This document shows positions 8,327 to 16,818 of a stretch of 64,000 nucleotides of DNA, in pieces. Positions within the stretch are counted from its first letter, which is position 1. Every line of letters starts with the position of its first letter. The notes below the pieces were generated by a model. It did not search any database and was not told where the DNA came from. It saw only the letters and a program-made list of their open reading frames with translations. Source of the DNA: Moraxella osloensis. GTDB taxonomy: Bacteria; Pseudomonadota; Gammaproteobacteria; Pseudomonadales; Moraxellaceae. The position numbers and the translations under genes are program-made. The stretch lies in assembly GCF_001553955.1 (NCBI RefSeq), contig NZ_CP014235.1, positions 17,456 to 81,455 on the forward strand, in the 5' to 3' direction.

Positions 8327-10105
8327 CTATTGCGGAGGTTGCCAAACATGAGGTAGCAACTCATCAAGCTGCCTATTGGAATGGGTGGGCAGCCGTCTAA
8401 GCACATCAGCCAAATAGGCATAAGGGTCAATACCATTTAACCTTGCAGACTGGACAAGCGACATAATCACTGCTGCACGCTGGCCACTTCTGAGCGAACC
8501 TGCGAACAACCAATTCTTACGCCCGAGTGCCCAAGGACGCATCTGATTTTCTGCCCCTTGCGAAGCAGTGCTTCTCATATCAATTGGCAAACTGCCATCA
8601 TCCAGATACTGGGTGAGTGCCATCCAACGTTTTAAGCAATAATCAATCGCCTTCGTAATACTGGCATTCTTACTGGTTAACTGTCTTTTCTCTTGTAGCC
8701 ATCGATATAGGCTATCAGCAATTGGTTTTGCTTTATCCTGCCTAATTTGCCTGACTACGTTGACATCTCTAGGTGTTGGCGGCTGATTCTTCTCAAACCG
8801 CTCATCAATCTCACGCTCAACGGCATACAGCTGCCCAAACAAATCCAACACTTCAATGCTGATAAGGCTTTGCCCGGTTACCTGTAGCTCATAAAACTTA
8901 CGTCTGGCATGTGCCATACAACCGATTTCAGTAACGCCCTGATGAAACAAGAACTTATAACCATTATAATCATCGCAAACCAGCTTGCCTTGCCACTTTT
9001 GCAGAAAATCTTTAGGATGCTCATTGCGACGACTTATCGCAAAGTCATATACCACCGCTTTAAAAGGGCTATGCTGAGGGGTAAGATATGCCCACACATA
9101 GCCTTTTTTCGGTGATGTGCCACCCACCTTCATAATGTTCACAGGCGTTTCATCGGCATGCAGAATCGGCTGACCCAGTAATAACTCACGTAGGCGTTGC
9201 ACCAATGGTTCAAGCTCTACGCCACAGCGTCCGACCCAATCTGCCATGGTCGCATCAGGGATATTCACCCCACTTCGTAAGTAAATCAGATTTTGCCGAT
9301 ATAGCGGCTGATGGTCGGCGTACTTACTAATTAGGATATGTGCCAATAGCTCAGGGGTCGAAATACTTTTATCAATGATTTGGGGCGGTGTTTTGGCTTG
9401 AATAAGTCGTTGGCGGTCGCATTGGTTGCAGGTGTATTTGGGATAAACGTGACGTTCGATATAAAATCGCTTAGGGATCATGCCGAGTTTATCTTGCTTG
9501 TCTTGGCCGATTTGCTTCATTTGACAGCCACAGGCACAGATCGTCGTTGCTGGCTTATGAACGATGGTTTTCACATCCAGGTTGTCAGGGATAACAGCAT
9601 GTCTTGGACGTTTGATCTTGGGATTAGTTTGTTTTTCGATGCAAGACTGGTCTACTGGGTCCTGGCTAATAAGGCTTTCCGCTTCGATAGGTTCAACGGT
9701 GGGTAAGCCAGCAAGTTCCTCTTGGCTTATGTCTTTGCGGTAGTCATCTCGTATTTGTTCAAGCGCAGATAAGTCTTCAAGCGCAGATTCTTGGTTTAAG
9801 TGGTCTTGCTTAGCAGTTAATCCTTCGCTTTTTTGTCCATACAGCTGATGGATAAGTTTTTTCTGCTTTTCAATAAGATCAAGCACAGTGCAGTATAGTT
9901 GTTCATTTTCTTGTTGAACTTTTTTAAGGGCGGTTTGTAGCTTGGTTTCTATCTTTTGAGCATGGATGAGTTGTTGCTGTTGTTGTTTGCTTTGTTGTTC
10001 AAGTAATAGATTGATGGCAGCCTGCTGTTTTGCTTGTTGTTCAAGCAGGGCGTTTTGGGCTTCAAGTTCGGCAATGCGTTGTAGGAGTGTTTGAGCGTCG
10101 GTCAT
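8327..10105 (-). CDS. tnpC: IS66 transposase TnpC
   Basis: 592-residue DDE transposase of IS66 type. Residues 1-80 are a Gln-rich coiled coil; a CXCX-type zinc-ribbon region near 190-230 (CACGCQ, CNQC) follows; catalytic-core motifs are HADETPV, CDDYNGYK and AENQMRPWALGRKNW. The segment just before the final catalytic Glu is unusual: this family normally has an NNxxEN motif after PID, but here PID is followed by MRSTASQGA and then ENQM. Those extra codons come from a short palindromic sequence also found in the IS256 gene of this window. Activity is therefore uncertain even though the frame is intact. Confidence 0.9.
   Translation of the reverse strand: MTDAQTLLQRIAELEAQNALLEQQAKQQAAINLLLEQQSKQQQQQLIHAQKIETKLQTALKKVQQENEQLYCTVLDLIEKQKKLIHQLYGQKSEGLTAKQDHLNQESALEDLSALEQIRDDYRKDISQEELAGLPTVEPIEAESLISQDPVDQSCIEKQTNPKIKRPRHAVIPDNLDVKTIVHKPATTICACGCQMKQIGQDKQDKLGMIPKRFYIERHVYPKYTCNQCDRQRLIQAKTPPQIIDKSISTPELLAHILISKYADHQPLYRQNLIYLRSGVNIPDATMADWVGRCGVELEPLVQRLRELLLGQPILHADETPVNIMKVGGTSPKKGYVWAYLTPQHSPFKAVVYDFAISRRNEHPKDFLQKWQGKLVCDDYNGYKFLFHQGVTEIGCMAHARRKFYELQVTGQSLISIEVLDLFGQLYAVEREIDERFEKNQPPTPRDVNVVRQIRQDKAKPIADSLYRWLQEKRQLTSKNASITKAIDYCLKRWMALTQYLDDGSLPIDMRSTASQGAENQMRPWALGRKNWLFAGSLRSGQRAAVIMSLVQSARLNGIDPYAYLADVLRRLPTHSNRQLDELLPHVWQPPQ
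8556..8577 (+). repeat. 22-base palindromic insertion in IS66 tnpC
   Basis: Contains the palindrome GAAGCAGTGCTTC. The identical 22 bases occur at 12018-12039 in the IS256-family gene and at 60139-60160 in IS66 copy 2. In each gene it sits at a catalytic motif of the transposase and keeps the reading frame. Confidence 0.75.
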
Positions 10106-10206
10106 GGCAGTATTCTGCCATAACCCTTATATATTGTCAGTTTACCCGTGGTGATAGTTGAGATTTTTTGGGTTGATGGTAAATCAGAGCGTAGATGAGT
10201 GGGGTG

Positions 10207-10578
10207 CTAAATGATTGGCGTTAGTATCTCTTTGCCTAGGTTGTGCCAAGGTAGTCCGTTAATGAGGGCATGAAATCGCTCATGGCTGATGGTGAGTCCT
10301 GTGGTTGGGTTGGTTAGGCTGTGATGTCGCATGAGCCGTTCGCCCAGTCCGTGAAATCTGCCGTCATCCAGTGTTCGGGTGCATAGCCAGATGCCGAGTC
10401 CATCATGGATGAGTATTTTTAGCCGTGTGCCTGTTTTATTATAAAATAGGTAGGCACAGCCTAGCCGAATGCCTTGATGATGCGCTATGATAAAGGCGAG
10501 TAGTTTGTTACTGCCACTTCGCATGTCCATGGGGGTGGTGGATAGCCAGATTTGCTGTGGGTTGATGAGTGGGTTCAT
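10207..10578 (-). CDS. tnpB: IS66 accessory protein TnpB (Orf2)
   Basis: 123-residue IS66 Orf2-like protein, recognised by TTPMDMRSGSNKLLAFI near the N-terminus and CAYLFYNKTGTRLKIL in the middle, a pattern typical of the family. It is required for IS66 movement in studied members, but its biochemistry is poorly defined. The start overlaps the tnpA stop by four bases, suggesting translational coupling. The C-terminus (HALINGLPWHNLGKE) looks complete. Confidence 0.88.
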   Translation of the reverse strand: MNPLINPQQIWLSTTPMDMRSGSNKLLAFIIAHHQGIRLGCAYLFYNKTGTRLKILIHDGLGIWLCTRTLDDGRFHGLGERLMRHHSLTNPTTGLTISHERFHALINGLPWHNLGKEILTPII

Positions 10579-11003
10579 TGTAGCCCCCGCAGTAGTTCGA
10601 TGAGGCTGTGGTTGTCGATTTGGTCAATGCTTAGCTTTATTGACATCCCGTTATGACTGGAAATTTGAAGTTGTATGCCCGTAATGGTCGGTGTTATGGC
10701 AGTTGTTTGTGGTATTGGTTCATGCTTGGCTTTATGTTGCAGGGTAATAGGTAAAAAAGCAGGCTCATGCTCAATGAGGTTAGTTTCAATATTTGAGTTG
10801 GATAATGGTTGAGCTAAGGTTGCTACGATTTTCTCGTCTCTAGTAGCTTTTATCCATTTCTGCAGTAAGTTCGGGTTGATGCCGTGACCTTGAGCGAGAT
10901 TTGCTATCGAGCGTTGGCCTGTTAAGGCTTGTTCTACGAGATAGGCCTTGAGTTCTTTGCTGTATGTCCGTCGCTTCGGTTTGGTTATGTCTATTTGTGC
11001 CAT
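10575..11003 (-). CDS. tnpA: IS66 accessory protein TnpA (Orf1, helix-turn-helix)
   Basis: Small DNA-binding protein of IS66 elements. Residues about 8-50 form a transposase-type helix-turn-helix (RRTYSKELKAYLVEQALTGQ, then NLLQKWIK). The start at 11003 (MAQIDITKPKRR) is chosen because the possible ten-codon extension is encoded by a perfect hairpin and is absent from the second copy. It overlaps tnpB by four bases. Confidence 0.85.
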   Translation of the reverse strand: MAQIDITKPKRRTYSKELKAYLVEQALTGQRSIANLAQGHGINPNLLQKWIKATRDEKIVATLAQPLSNSNIETNLIEHEPAFLPITLQHKAKHEPIPQTTAITPTITGIQLQISSHNGMSIKLSIDQIDNHSLIELLRGLQ

Positions 11004-11006
11004 TTT

Positions 11007-11034
11007 AGTGCCCACTTCATTTTTAGTGGGCACT
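11007..11034. promoter_or_regulatory. Hairpin in front of IS66 tnpA
   Basis: AGTGCCCACT (11007-11016) and AGTGGGCACT (11025-11034) form a perfect 10-bp stem around an 8-base loop, directly upstream of the tnpA start. It could limit read-through expression of the transposition genes. In copy 2 the IS3 element begins inside this loop. Confidence 0.5.
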
Positions 11035-11082
11035 ATCTCGCATTTTTTAGGTTGCTACTAGATGGGATGGTCGGATGCTTAC

Positions 11083-11090
11083 ACCACTGT
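11083..11090 (+). repeat. IS66 target-site flank ACCACTGT (right of copy 1)
   Basis: These 8 bases equal those immediately left of IS66 copy 2 (59883-59890). IS66 elements make 8-bp target duplications, so the two inner flanks appear to be the two halves of a single original insertion. Confidence 0.85.
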
Positions 11091-11127
11091 TAATATTTAC
11101 TGGTAAGCCAAATAAGCTATACACTTA

Positions 11128-11176
11128 GGGGTCACCACAGAAAACGGAAAAATAGCACACTAAGGAATTTAGTCGA
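11128..11176 (+). repeat. Tn3-family terminal inverted repeat, left-facing end
   Basis: Begins GGGGTCACCACAGAAAACGG and continues to a CACACTAAGG core, the layout of Tn3/Tn21-type 38-bp ends. The complementary end is at 17971-18020; beyond the core both share GGAATTT-GTCGA. A third, more diverged end lies at 42055-42105. No Tn3 transposase gene is present in the window. Confidence 0.7.
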
Positions 11177-11284
11177 GTATTTTTAAAAATGATAATGGGT
11201 GAGATATCTATAAAACGACCGTTTGGTAGTGTTCAAAAAACTGTGTCATTTCACTAAACTATTCACAATAGAAGGAATGACACC

Positions 11285-12556
11285 ATGCAAAACTTTGACT
11301 TTAACGAAGCCTTAAAAGCCATTCAATCAGGTAAACCCATCACAGGCAGTGATGGTGTCCTTGCCCCGCTCATAAAGCAACTCACCGAAGCTGCCCTATC
11401 CGCTGAAATAGACAGCTACCTTGAACAAAATCCCAGTAGCAACCGCCGTAATGGCTACAGCAAAAAGACCGTCAAATCAGCCGTTGGTAGCTTTGAGCTT
11501 GAAACGCCACGTGACCGTAATGGGGAATTTGAGCCTGAGCGAGGAAATAGCGAAGCATCGCTTCGCCCGAGCGCAAGACTAAGGCTATGCCTGAGTGACT
11601 GGTTAAGAAGCATCAAACTAAGCTTACCGCTGAGATTGACAACCGTATCCTATCGCTATTCTCGCATGGCATGAGCTATACGGCTATCAAAGACCACATT
11701 GCTGAGATTTATCAGCTTGAGGTCTCAGAAGCCACCATCAGCAGTATTACTGACCAACTGATACCACAGCTTAAAGCATGGCAATCTCGACCACTTGATA
11801 GCGTCTATCCGTTTGTCTGGCTCGATGCCATTCACTACAAAGTCAAAGAAGAAGGACGCTATGTCAATAAAGCGGTTTACACGCTGTTAGCACTCAATAC
11901 CGAAGGTCGTAAAGAACTCATTGGGCTATACTGCTCGGAAAGCGAAGGAGCCAATTATTGGTTGTCTGTGCTCACTGATTTACACAATCGTGGCGTACAG
12001 GATATTCTCATTGCTTGCCTTGCGAAGCAGTGCTTCTCAGGTTTAAAAGGCTTCCCTGAAGCCATTCAAGCCATATTCCCTAATACTGAGATGCAACTGT
12101 GTGTGATTCATCAAATCCGTAACAGTATTCGCTATGTGGCAAGCAAAGACCAAAAAGCCTTTATGCGTGATTTAAAGCCAGTATATAAGGCGGTGAATAA
12201 AGATTCGGCTGAACTGGCATTGGACGAACTTGATAGACTATGGGGCAGTAAGTACCCTGCCGTGATTGCTTCTTGGAGAGATAAATGGCATTTACTGTCT
12301 GCTTATTTTAAGTACCCCGAAGCGGTCAGAAAGCCTATTTACACGACCAATGCGGTTGAAGCGGTACATCGCCAGTTTCGTAAGCTAACTAACCAAAGGG
12401 GCTTTCTCTAATGAAACCAGCTTGCTTAAACTTTTATATGTTGGTATGTTAAATGCGTCCGAGAAATGGACGATGCCAATTAATAATTGGGGGCAAACGA
12501 TGATGCAGTTATCTATCCATTTCCCTGGTCGATTAGATGCTGTAATGAGCCTCTAA
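11285..12556 (+). pseudogene. IS256-family transposase, multiply disrupted
   Basis: Start MQNFDFNEALKAIQSGKP and later sections (SYTAIKDHIAEIY, WLDAIHYKVKEEGRYV, CVIHQIRNSIRYV, IYTTNAVEAVHRQFRKLT) match IS256-type mutator transposases. Three lesions are visible. A ~56-base foreign segment containing the hairpin GCGAAGC-ATC-GCTTCGC at about 11537-11592 shifts the frame. The 22-base palindrome at 12018-12039 replaces the codons where the second catalytic Asp (family pattern C-V-D-G-L-K-G-F) should be. A frameshift near 12400 cuts off the C-terminus, whose remains (NETSLLKLL, NNWGQTMMQL) follow in another frame up to 12556. Confidence 0.85.
12018..12039 (+). repeat. 22-base palindromic insertion in the IS256 gene
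   Basis: Identical to the sequence at 8556-8577 and 60139-60160. Relative to the family consensus it adds about 15 bases and removes the catalytic Asp codon, turning IAC-VD-GLKGF into IAC-LAKQCFS-GLKGF. Confidence 0.75.
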
Positions 12557-12602
12557 TTTAATTTATCCTGACACAGAATTTTGAACGCTCTCGACCGTTT
12601 TT

Positions 12603-12806
12603 TTAGCCTAGCAAGTTCGGCAGTTGAATCTTGTCTTTGGTTGCTTTGGATTGACCTTGATCGTATCTTTTAATCCAAGCATAAAGGCTATGGGTGATCA
12701 TGCCTAAACGTGTAGCTACTTCTGCTACGCTATAGCCTTTTTCTGTCACTTGTTTAACTGCTTCGATTTTGAATTCTTCAGGGTATCGTTTACCGCTCAT
12801 AATCAC
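12603..12806 (-). pseudogene. IS3-family OrfA fragment
   Basis: 67 codons with the IS3-type helix-turn-helix start (SGKRYPEEFKIEAVKQV, then YSVAEVATRLGM and LYAWIKRY). Normal OrfA proteins are around 90-100 residues and are followed by OrfB. Here the frame ends in unrelated sequence near the IS256 insertion point and no OrfB follows, so only the left part of the element survives; a probable outer end (TTTTGTAGACACC on the minus strand) lies near 12840-12860. Confidence 0.65.
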
Positions 12807-12977
12807 CTCATAAATTAGCCATTTTATCTAATTTTAAGGTGTCTACAAAATCGGTGGCTATTCAGATAGATGGCAGTAGAAAACCTCTATAATAAATGCA
12901 GTTGTAATCTTATAGAATTAAACTAATGGAAACAACTTTTGTCATCATTTAATCTACATAATAACAGCTACATTGTA

Positions 12978-13544
12978 TTAAGCAATATTGAGAGACTTAA
13001 CAGGCACCAGCCGATACAACGTCTGCGGATGCACCCCTAGAATTCTTGCCACCTCAGGATACGTCCGTCCAGCAGACAACTCCCGACGAGCCAGTTCCAA
13101 CTTCTCCTCACTCACCCTAGGCTTACCTGGCACTTTACCACGGCGACGCGCTGCCGCAAGACCCGCCTTTACCCGCTCTTGAATCAGCTCACGCTCCATC
13201 TGACCCAGTGCTCCTAAAATATTAAAATACAACCGTCCTGCAGGCGTACTCGTATCAATACTCTCAGTAATACTCACAAGCTGTGCACCCGTCATCCGAA
13301 TTTGCTCACTAATCTTAATCAAATCGGGTAGGGAACGACACAACCTATCTAACTTCCAAACCACCAACGTATCACCTTCACGTAAATAGCCTAACGCATC
13401 CGTTAACCCTTGGCGTTCTTTCACACTACTTATCTTATCGGTAAAAATTCGATCACAGCCATATTTACTTAACGCATCAAGCTGCAAAGACAAATCTTGC
13501 TCCTTGGTTGACACCCGAGCATAACCAATTACCTGAACCGTCAA
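12978..13544 (-). CDS. Serine resolvase/invertase (TnpR-like)
   Basis: 188-residue small serine recombinase. The catalytic domain starts IGYARVSTKEQD with the nucleophilic Ser at about residue 12, followed by the DRLCRSLPDL active-site helix and a TPAGRLYFNILGALGQMERE dimer helix. The C-terminus (about 140-185) is a helix-turn-helix (YPEVARILGVHPQTLYRLV). It would resolve cointegrates of a Tn3-like element at a nearby res site. It lies inside the pair of Tn3-type ends 11128/18020 and differs clearly from the resolvases at 16591 and 40563. Confidence 0.88.
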   Translation of the reverse strand: MTVQVIGYARVSTKEQDLSLQLDALSKYGCDRIFTDKISSVKERQGLTDALGYLREGDTLVVWKLDRLCRSLPDLIKISEQIRMTGAQLVSITESIDTSTPAGRLYFNILGALGQMERELIQERVKAGLAAARRRGKVPGKPRVSEEKLELARRELSAGRTYPEVARILGVHPQTLYRLVPVKSLNIA

Positions 13545-14128
13545 AAAACCCTCCTAAAAAAATAGCCAACGACGCAGTAACCAAATAGTCAACAAATACC
13601 CACCCTCTGAAAAATATCGACTAATTTTAACTCACCTTATAACCATAACTAAAAGTTATCCAAATATAAGAAATAATATCTAAAAAGCATCAATTAAAAT
13701 TTAGAATAAAAATATTATTGTCAATACAATAATTACAATAAAACACAAAAAATATTTACTAACGTAATATCATTGATAGGTTTTCATTGAAATAAATAAT
13801 AGACAATATTATTGAATAAAATCAGGGAAAAAACAATCAAAACTGCTCATCTTGATTTATTCAATAATAACAGGTGTTTTTGTTGAATTAATATTTAAAG
13901 AAAACCTATAACATTTATTTATGATTTTGTTCTTTGATGATAAATTGATTATTTATTTTAAAAAATCCGTAAAAACTAGATAAAATGAAATACGATTCAA
14001 ATAACGTATATTTTTCTAAAAATATGCTCTTATTTTCCATTAATTAGAAGTTATATCATTCATTGGAAATTCATTTCCATTATTTGTTAATTTTGTTAAA
14101 ATCGGAAATAAAATACTAAATGAGATAA
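13545..14128. other. AT-rich non-coding region, possible res/regulatory zone
   Basis: Nearly 600 bases, strongly A/T-rich, with no convincing gene. It contains an inverted repeat (TTATTGAATAAAATCA around 13810 and TGATTTATTCAATAA around 13855). It separates the resolvase from the divergent ATPase gene, the usual place for resolution sites and the promoters of both. Confidence 0.4.
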
Positions 14129-15331
14129 TTGATGATTCCTCGAGAAAATTATTTACAGCAACTGATTCAATTTAAAGATTCAGATTTTATAAAAGTGATC
14201 ACCGGGGTTCGCCGTTCTGGTAAATCCGTGTTGCTGATGCAATATCGAGATTATTTGCTGTCTCAACAAATTAATGCAGAAAATATTATTTATCTGAATT
14301 TTGAGAGCTTTGAGTACCAGTGGGTCAAAAATGCGGATGATTTTAGCCAATTAATCAATGAGAAACTTAAAGGCAGTGAAAATAAGGTCTATTTGTTATT
14401 TGATGAAATCCAATTTGTAGACGGATGGCAAAAAATCATTAATGCGGTCCGAGTTAGCTTTAATAGCGATATTGTGATTACAGGCTCTAATGCCAATTTA
14501 CTCTCTGGGGAACTGGCGACTTTATTAAGCGGTCGCTATGTGGCGATTAACATTTATCCCTTGTCCTTTAGAGAGTATCTGTTAGCTAAGCAAGTACCTG
14601 TGGATTCTAGGTTGGTTGATAAATATTATCTTGAGTATGAACAATACGGCGGGTTTCCCAGTGTTGTTATGGCAGATGAGCCTTTAAAGGATACTATTTT
14701 ATCAGGGATTTTTGATTCGATTGTGCTCAATGATATTGCGCATCGGGCAGGGGTGAAAGATACCCATATTTTAAAAAGCGTCATTTTATTTTTAGCTGAT
14801 AATGTCGGGCAGTTAGTTAATCCAAGCAAAATCAGTAACACATTGACCAGTGAGCGAGTGCCAGCCTCGAATCATACCATTAGTAAATATCTTGAGTTAT
14901 TAGAAAATGCGTTTTTGTTCTATAAGGTGCAGCAATATGATATCCGAGGTAAGGGCTATCTTAAAACCAATGCTAAGTACTTTATTGTCGATAATGGCTT
15001 AAGGCGTCATGCAATTGGTAAAAAAGCGGCAAATTATGCCAATCGGTTGGAAAATATTGTGTTTTTGGAGCTATTAAGACGGGGCTATACACTGGATGTG
15101 GGTCGTTTAGACAGTAAAGAAATTGATTTTGTGGCTCGCAGGGCAGATGAATTGCTGTATGTGCAAGTGACTTATCAAATCCCAGAGAATACCCATGAAA
15201 CGGATAATTTATTACATATACGAGATAATCATAAAAAGATAGTCATTACAGGAAAGTATGATGAGCGTCGCCAAATTGACGGTATTCCACTGATTTATAT
15301 TGTGGATTGGTTGTTAGAATCTAATGAATAA
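14129..15331 (+). CDS. AAA-type ATPase with C-terminal DUF4143
   Basis: 400-residue ATPase of the AAA_14/DUF4143 family. A Walker A motif (GVRRSGKS) lies near residue 27, Walker B (YLLFDEIQ) near 90, and an arginine-containing sensor region (ITGSNANLLSGELATLLSGR) around 115-140. The C-terminal half (VDNGLRRHAIG, then LENIVFLELLRRGY, DSKEIDFVAR) has the degenerate PD-(D/E)xK-like core of DUF4143. These proteins are common on mobile DNA and their role is not settled. A relic of a related gene lies at about 40170-40388. A Fic gene follows after 94 bases. Confidence 0.85.
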   Translation: MMIPRENYLQQLIQFKDSDFIKVITGVRRSGKSVLLMQYRDYLLSQQINAENIIYLNFESFEYQWVKNADDFSQLINEKLKGSENKVYLLFDEIQFVDGWQKIINAVRVSFNSDIVITGSNANLLSGELATLLSGRYVAINIYPLSFREYLLAKQVPVDSRLVDKYYLEYEQYGGFPSVVMADEPLKDTILSGIFDSIVLNDIAHRAGVKDTHILKSVILFLADNVGQLVNPSKISNTLTSERVPASNHTISKYLELLENAFLFYKVQQYDIRGKGYLKTNAKYFIVDNGLRRHAIGKKAANYANRLENIVFLELLRRGYTLDVGRLDSKEIDFVARRADELLYVQVTYQIPENTHETDNLLHIRDNHKKIVITGKYDERRQIDGIPLIYIVDWLLESNE

Positions 15332-15373
15332 ACAAAAATCAACTAATATAAAATAGATATTCTCCGCATATTT

Positions 15374-15402
15374 TGCGGTAATTGTTTGATATAATTACCG
15401 CA
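15374..15402. promoter_or_regulatory. Inverted repeat upstream of fic
   Basis: TGCGGTAATT and AATTACCGCA (10-bp arms) lie 24-52 bases before the Fic start. A further half-site pair, CCGCA-TTTT-TGCGG, adjoins it upstream. Probably an operator for autoregulation. Confidence 0.5.
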
Positions 15403-15425
15403 TCTATTTTTATTACTATCAATTA

Positions 15426-16562
15426 ATGCTGTATAAAAAATACATTCACGAATATCCCAACTGGACCGATTGGCAAATTGATAATAATCAGTTGTTACCA
15501 TTGGTGGCTAATGTGCGTCTATTACAAGGTAAACTTTTGGGAAAAATGCAAAGCTTAGGCTTTGAGTTGCCGCTTGAAGCCCAATTGGACGCTGTGACGC
15601 TTGAAGTGATTAAAACGTCTGAGATAGAAGGGGAGATACTCAATAATGAGCAGGTACGCTCGTCAGTGGCTCGGCATTTAGGCATTGAACATCTATACGA
15701 CCCGGATACCCTGGTAACACCCACTCGAGAAATCGATGCTATTGTAGAGATGATGTTAAGAGCCAGTTTTTATTTTAATCAACCACTGACGCTCGATGAA
15801 ATCTTTGCTTGGCATCGTGCCTTATTTCCTACAAGCTTTAGCGGGCTATATAAAATACAAGCGGGTAGACTTCGAGATGATCGTACAGGTGCCATGCAAG
15901 TGGTATCAGGGGGTTATGGTCGCACTAAAGTGCATTTTGAAGCACCAACAGCACAACGATTGCCAGATGAGTTGGCTAAATTTATTGCTTGGTATAATGA
16001 GGAGCAACCTGATTTAGATTTAACCTTAAAAGCCGGTATTGCGCATTTATGGTTTGTGACCCTGCACCCCTTTGAAGATGGCAATGGGCGTTTAACGCGT
16101 GCGATTACCGAACGTATGCTCGCTAAAAGCGATGGCAGTGGCAGACGTTTCTATAGTATGTCAGCGCAAATTTTAACAACTCGGTCAGAATATTATACGA
16201 TTTTGGAATCCACCCAAAAAGGCTTAACGTCAACAACAGATTGGTTAGTTTGGTTTTTACAAACGCTTGAACAGGCTTTAACTATGGCACTCACTCGTAC
16301 CCAAAGGACGGTTGATAAAGCCCAATTTTGGCATACGCATCGGCATGCAACGTTTAATGAACGCCAAGTGATGATGATTAATCGATTGTGGCGCGACTTC
16401 TTTGGTAAATTGACCACCAAAAAATGGGCAGCCATGACCAAAACATCGGCAGATACAGCACTGAGAGATATCAATGACTTAGTAGAAAAAGGTGTACTGG
16501 TTAAATCTACAGAATCTGGGCGTAGTCAAAGCTATGAGCTAAGCGCTCACGCTGATAGCTAA
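15426..16562 (+). CDS. Fic-family protein (DUF4172 + Fic domain)
   Basis: 378 residues. N-terminal DUF4172 region (residues 1-90) carries the Fic inhibitory motif TSEIEG at about 64-69, matching the (S/T)xxxE(G/N) rule for self-inhibited Fic proteins. The catalytic loop HPFEDGNGRL is near residue 215. A C-terminal winged-helix-like segment (about 310-370, ALRDINDLVEKGVLVK) is typical of this subfamily and may bind DNA. Most Fic enzymes transfer AMP to proteins; the target here is unknown. It follows the ATPase gene on the same strand and is preceded by a strong inverted repeat. Confidence 0.88.
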   Translation: MLYKKYIHEYPNWTDWQIDNNQLLPLVANVRLLQGKLLGKMQSLGFELPLEAQLDAVTLEVIKTSEIEGEILNNEQVRSSVARHLGIEHLYDPDTLVTPTREIDAIVEMMLRASFYFNQPLTLDEIFAWHRALFPTSFSGLYKIQAGRLRDDRTGAMQVVSGGYGRTKVHFEAPTAQRLPDELAKFIAWYNEEQPDLDLTLKAGIAHLWFVTLHPFEDGNGRLTRAITERMLAKSDGSGRRFYSMSAQILTTRSEYYTILESTQKGLTSTTDWLVWFLQTLEQALTMALTRTQRTVDKAQFWHTHRHATFNERQVMMINRLWRDFFGKLTTKKWAAMTKTSADTALRDINDLVEKGVLVKSTESGRSQSYELSAHADS

Positions 16563-16590
16563 AATAATTGTTTTTCGTGATAAATTTATC

Positions 16591-16818
16591 ATGAGTTTAA
16601 TCGGTTATGCCCGAGTGTCAACTTTTGAAGGGAAGCAATTGCTTGACCGTCAAGTTGATGCGTTAACAGAAATCGGCTGTGAGCGAATTTTTGAAGACAA
16701 AGCATCGGGAAGTAATTCCCAACGTAAAGGCTTGGATGATTGTCTCAACTATTTGCGAAAAGGCGATGTGCTTGTTGTTTTGGATTTGGATCGGTTAGGG
16801 CGGTTAGCCAGTGACCTT
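16591..16818 (+). pseudogene. Serine resolvase, truncated by an IS5 element
   Basis: The first 76 codons are almost identical to the intact resolvase at 40563-41168 (IGYARVST, then LLDRQVDALTEIGCERIFED). The frame runs into the IS5-type element at 16819 right after LGRLASDL, and the missing C-terminal part is not found on the other side of the IS. Confidence 0.88.

Larger units (their letters stand above)
8308..11082 (-). mobile_element. IS66-family insertion sequence, copy 1 (complete)
   Basis: Three-gene IS66 layout (tnpA, tnpB, tnpC) read on the minus strand. Ends are imperfect inverted repeats starting GTAA: GTAATCATCTGACCAT at 8308, and the complement of GTAAGCATCCGACCAT ending at 11082. 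The flanks are ACTCCTCT on the left (8300-8307) and ACCACTGT on the right (11083-11090), so this copy lacks a matching 8-base target duplication. A second, right-truncated copy lies at 59891-62606 in the same orientation, exactly 51,583 bases away. Confidence 0.92.
11225..12592 (+). mobile_element. IS256-family element, inactive
   Basis: Ends share TGTTCAAAA-CTGTGTCA in inverted orientation (left at about 11225, right ending about 12592). The flanks GACCGTTT at 11217-11224 and 12593-12600 are a perfect 8-bp target duplication. Its transposase gene is broken. The target was the stem of a hairpin whose intact relative is at 42006-42031. Confidence 0.8.

Noticed and set aside
9380..9706. 108-codon ORF opposite IS66 tnpC, repeated at 60963-61289
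   Set aside because: Its recurrence only reflects the duplicated IS; it is a shadow of the transposase.
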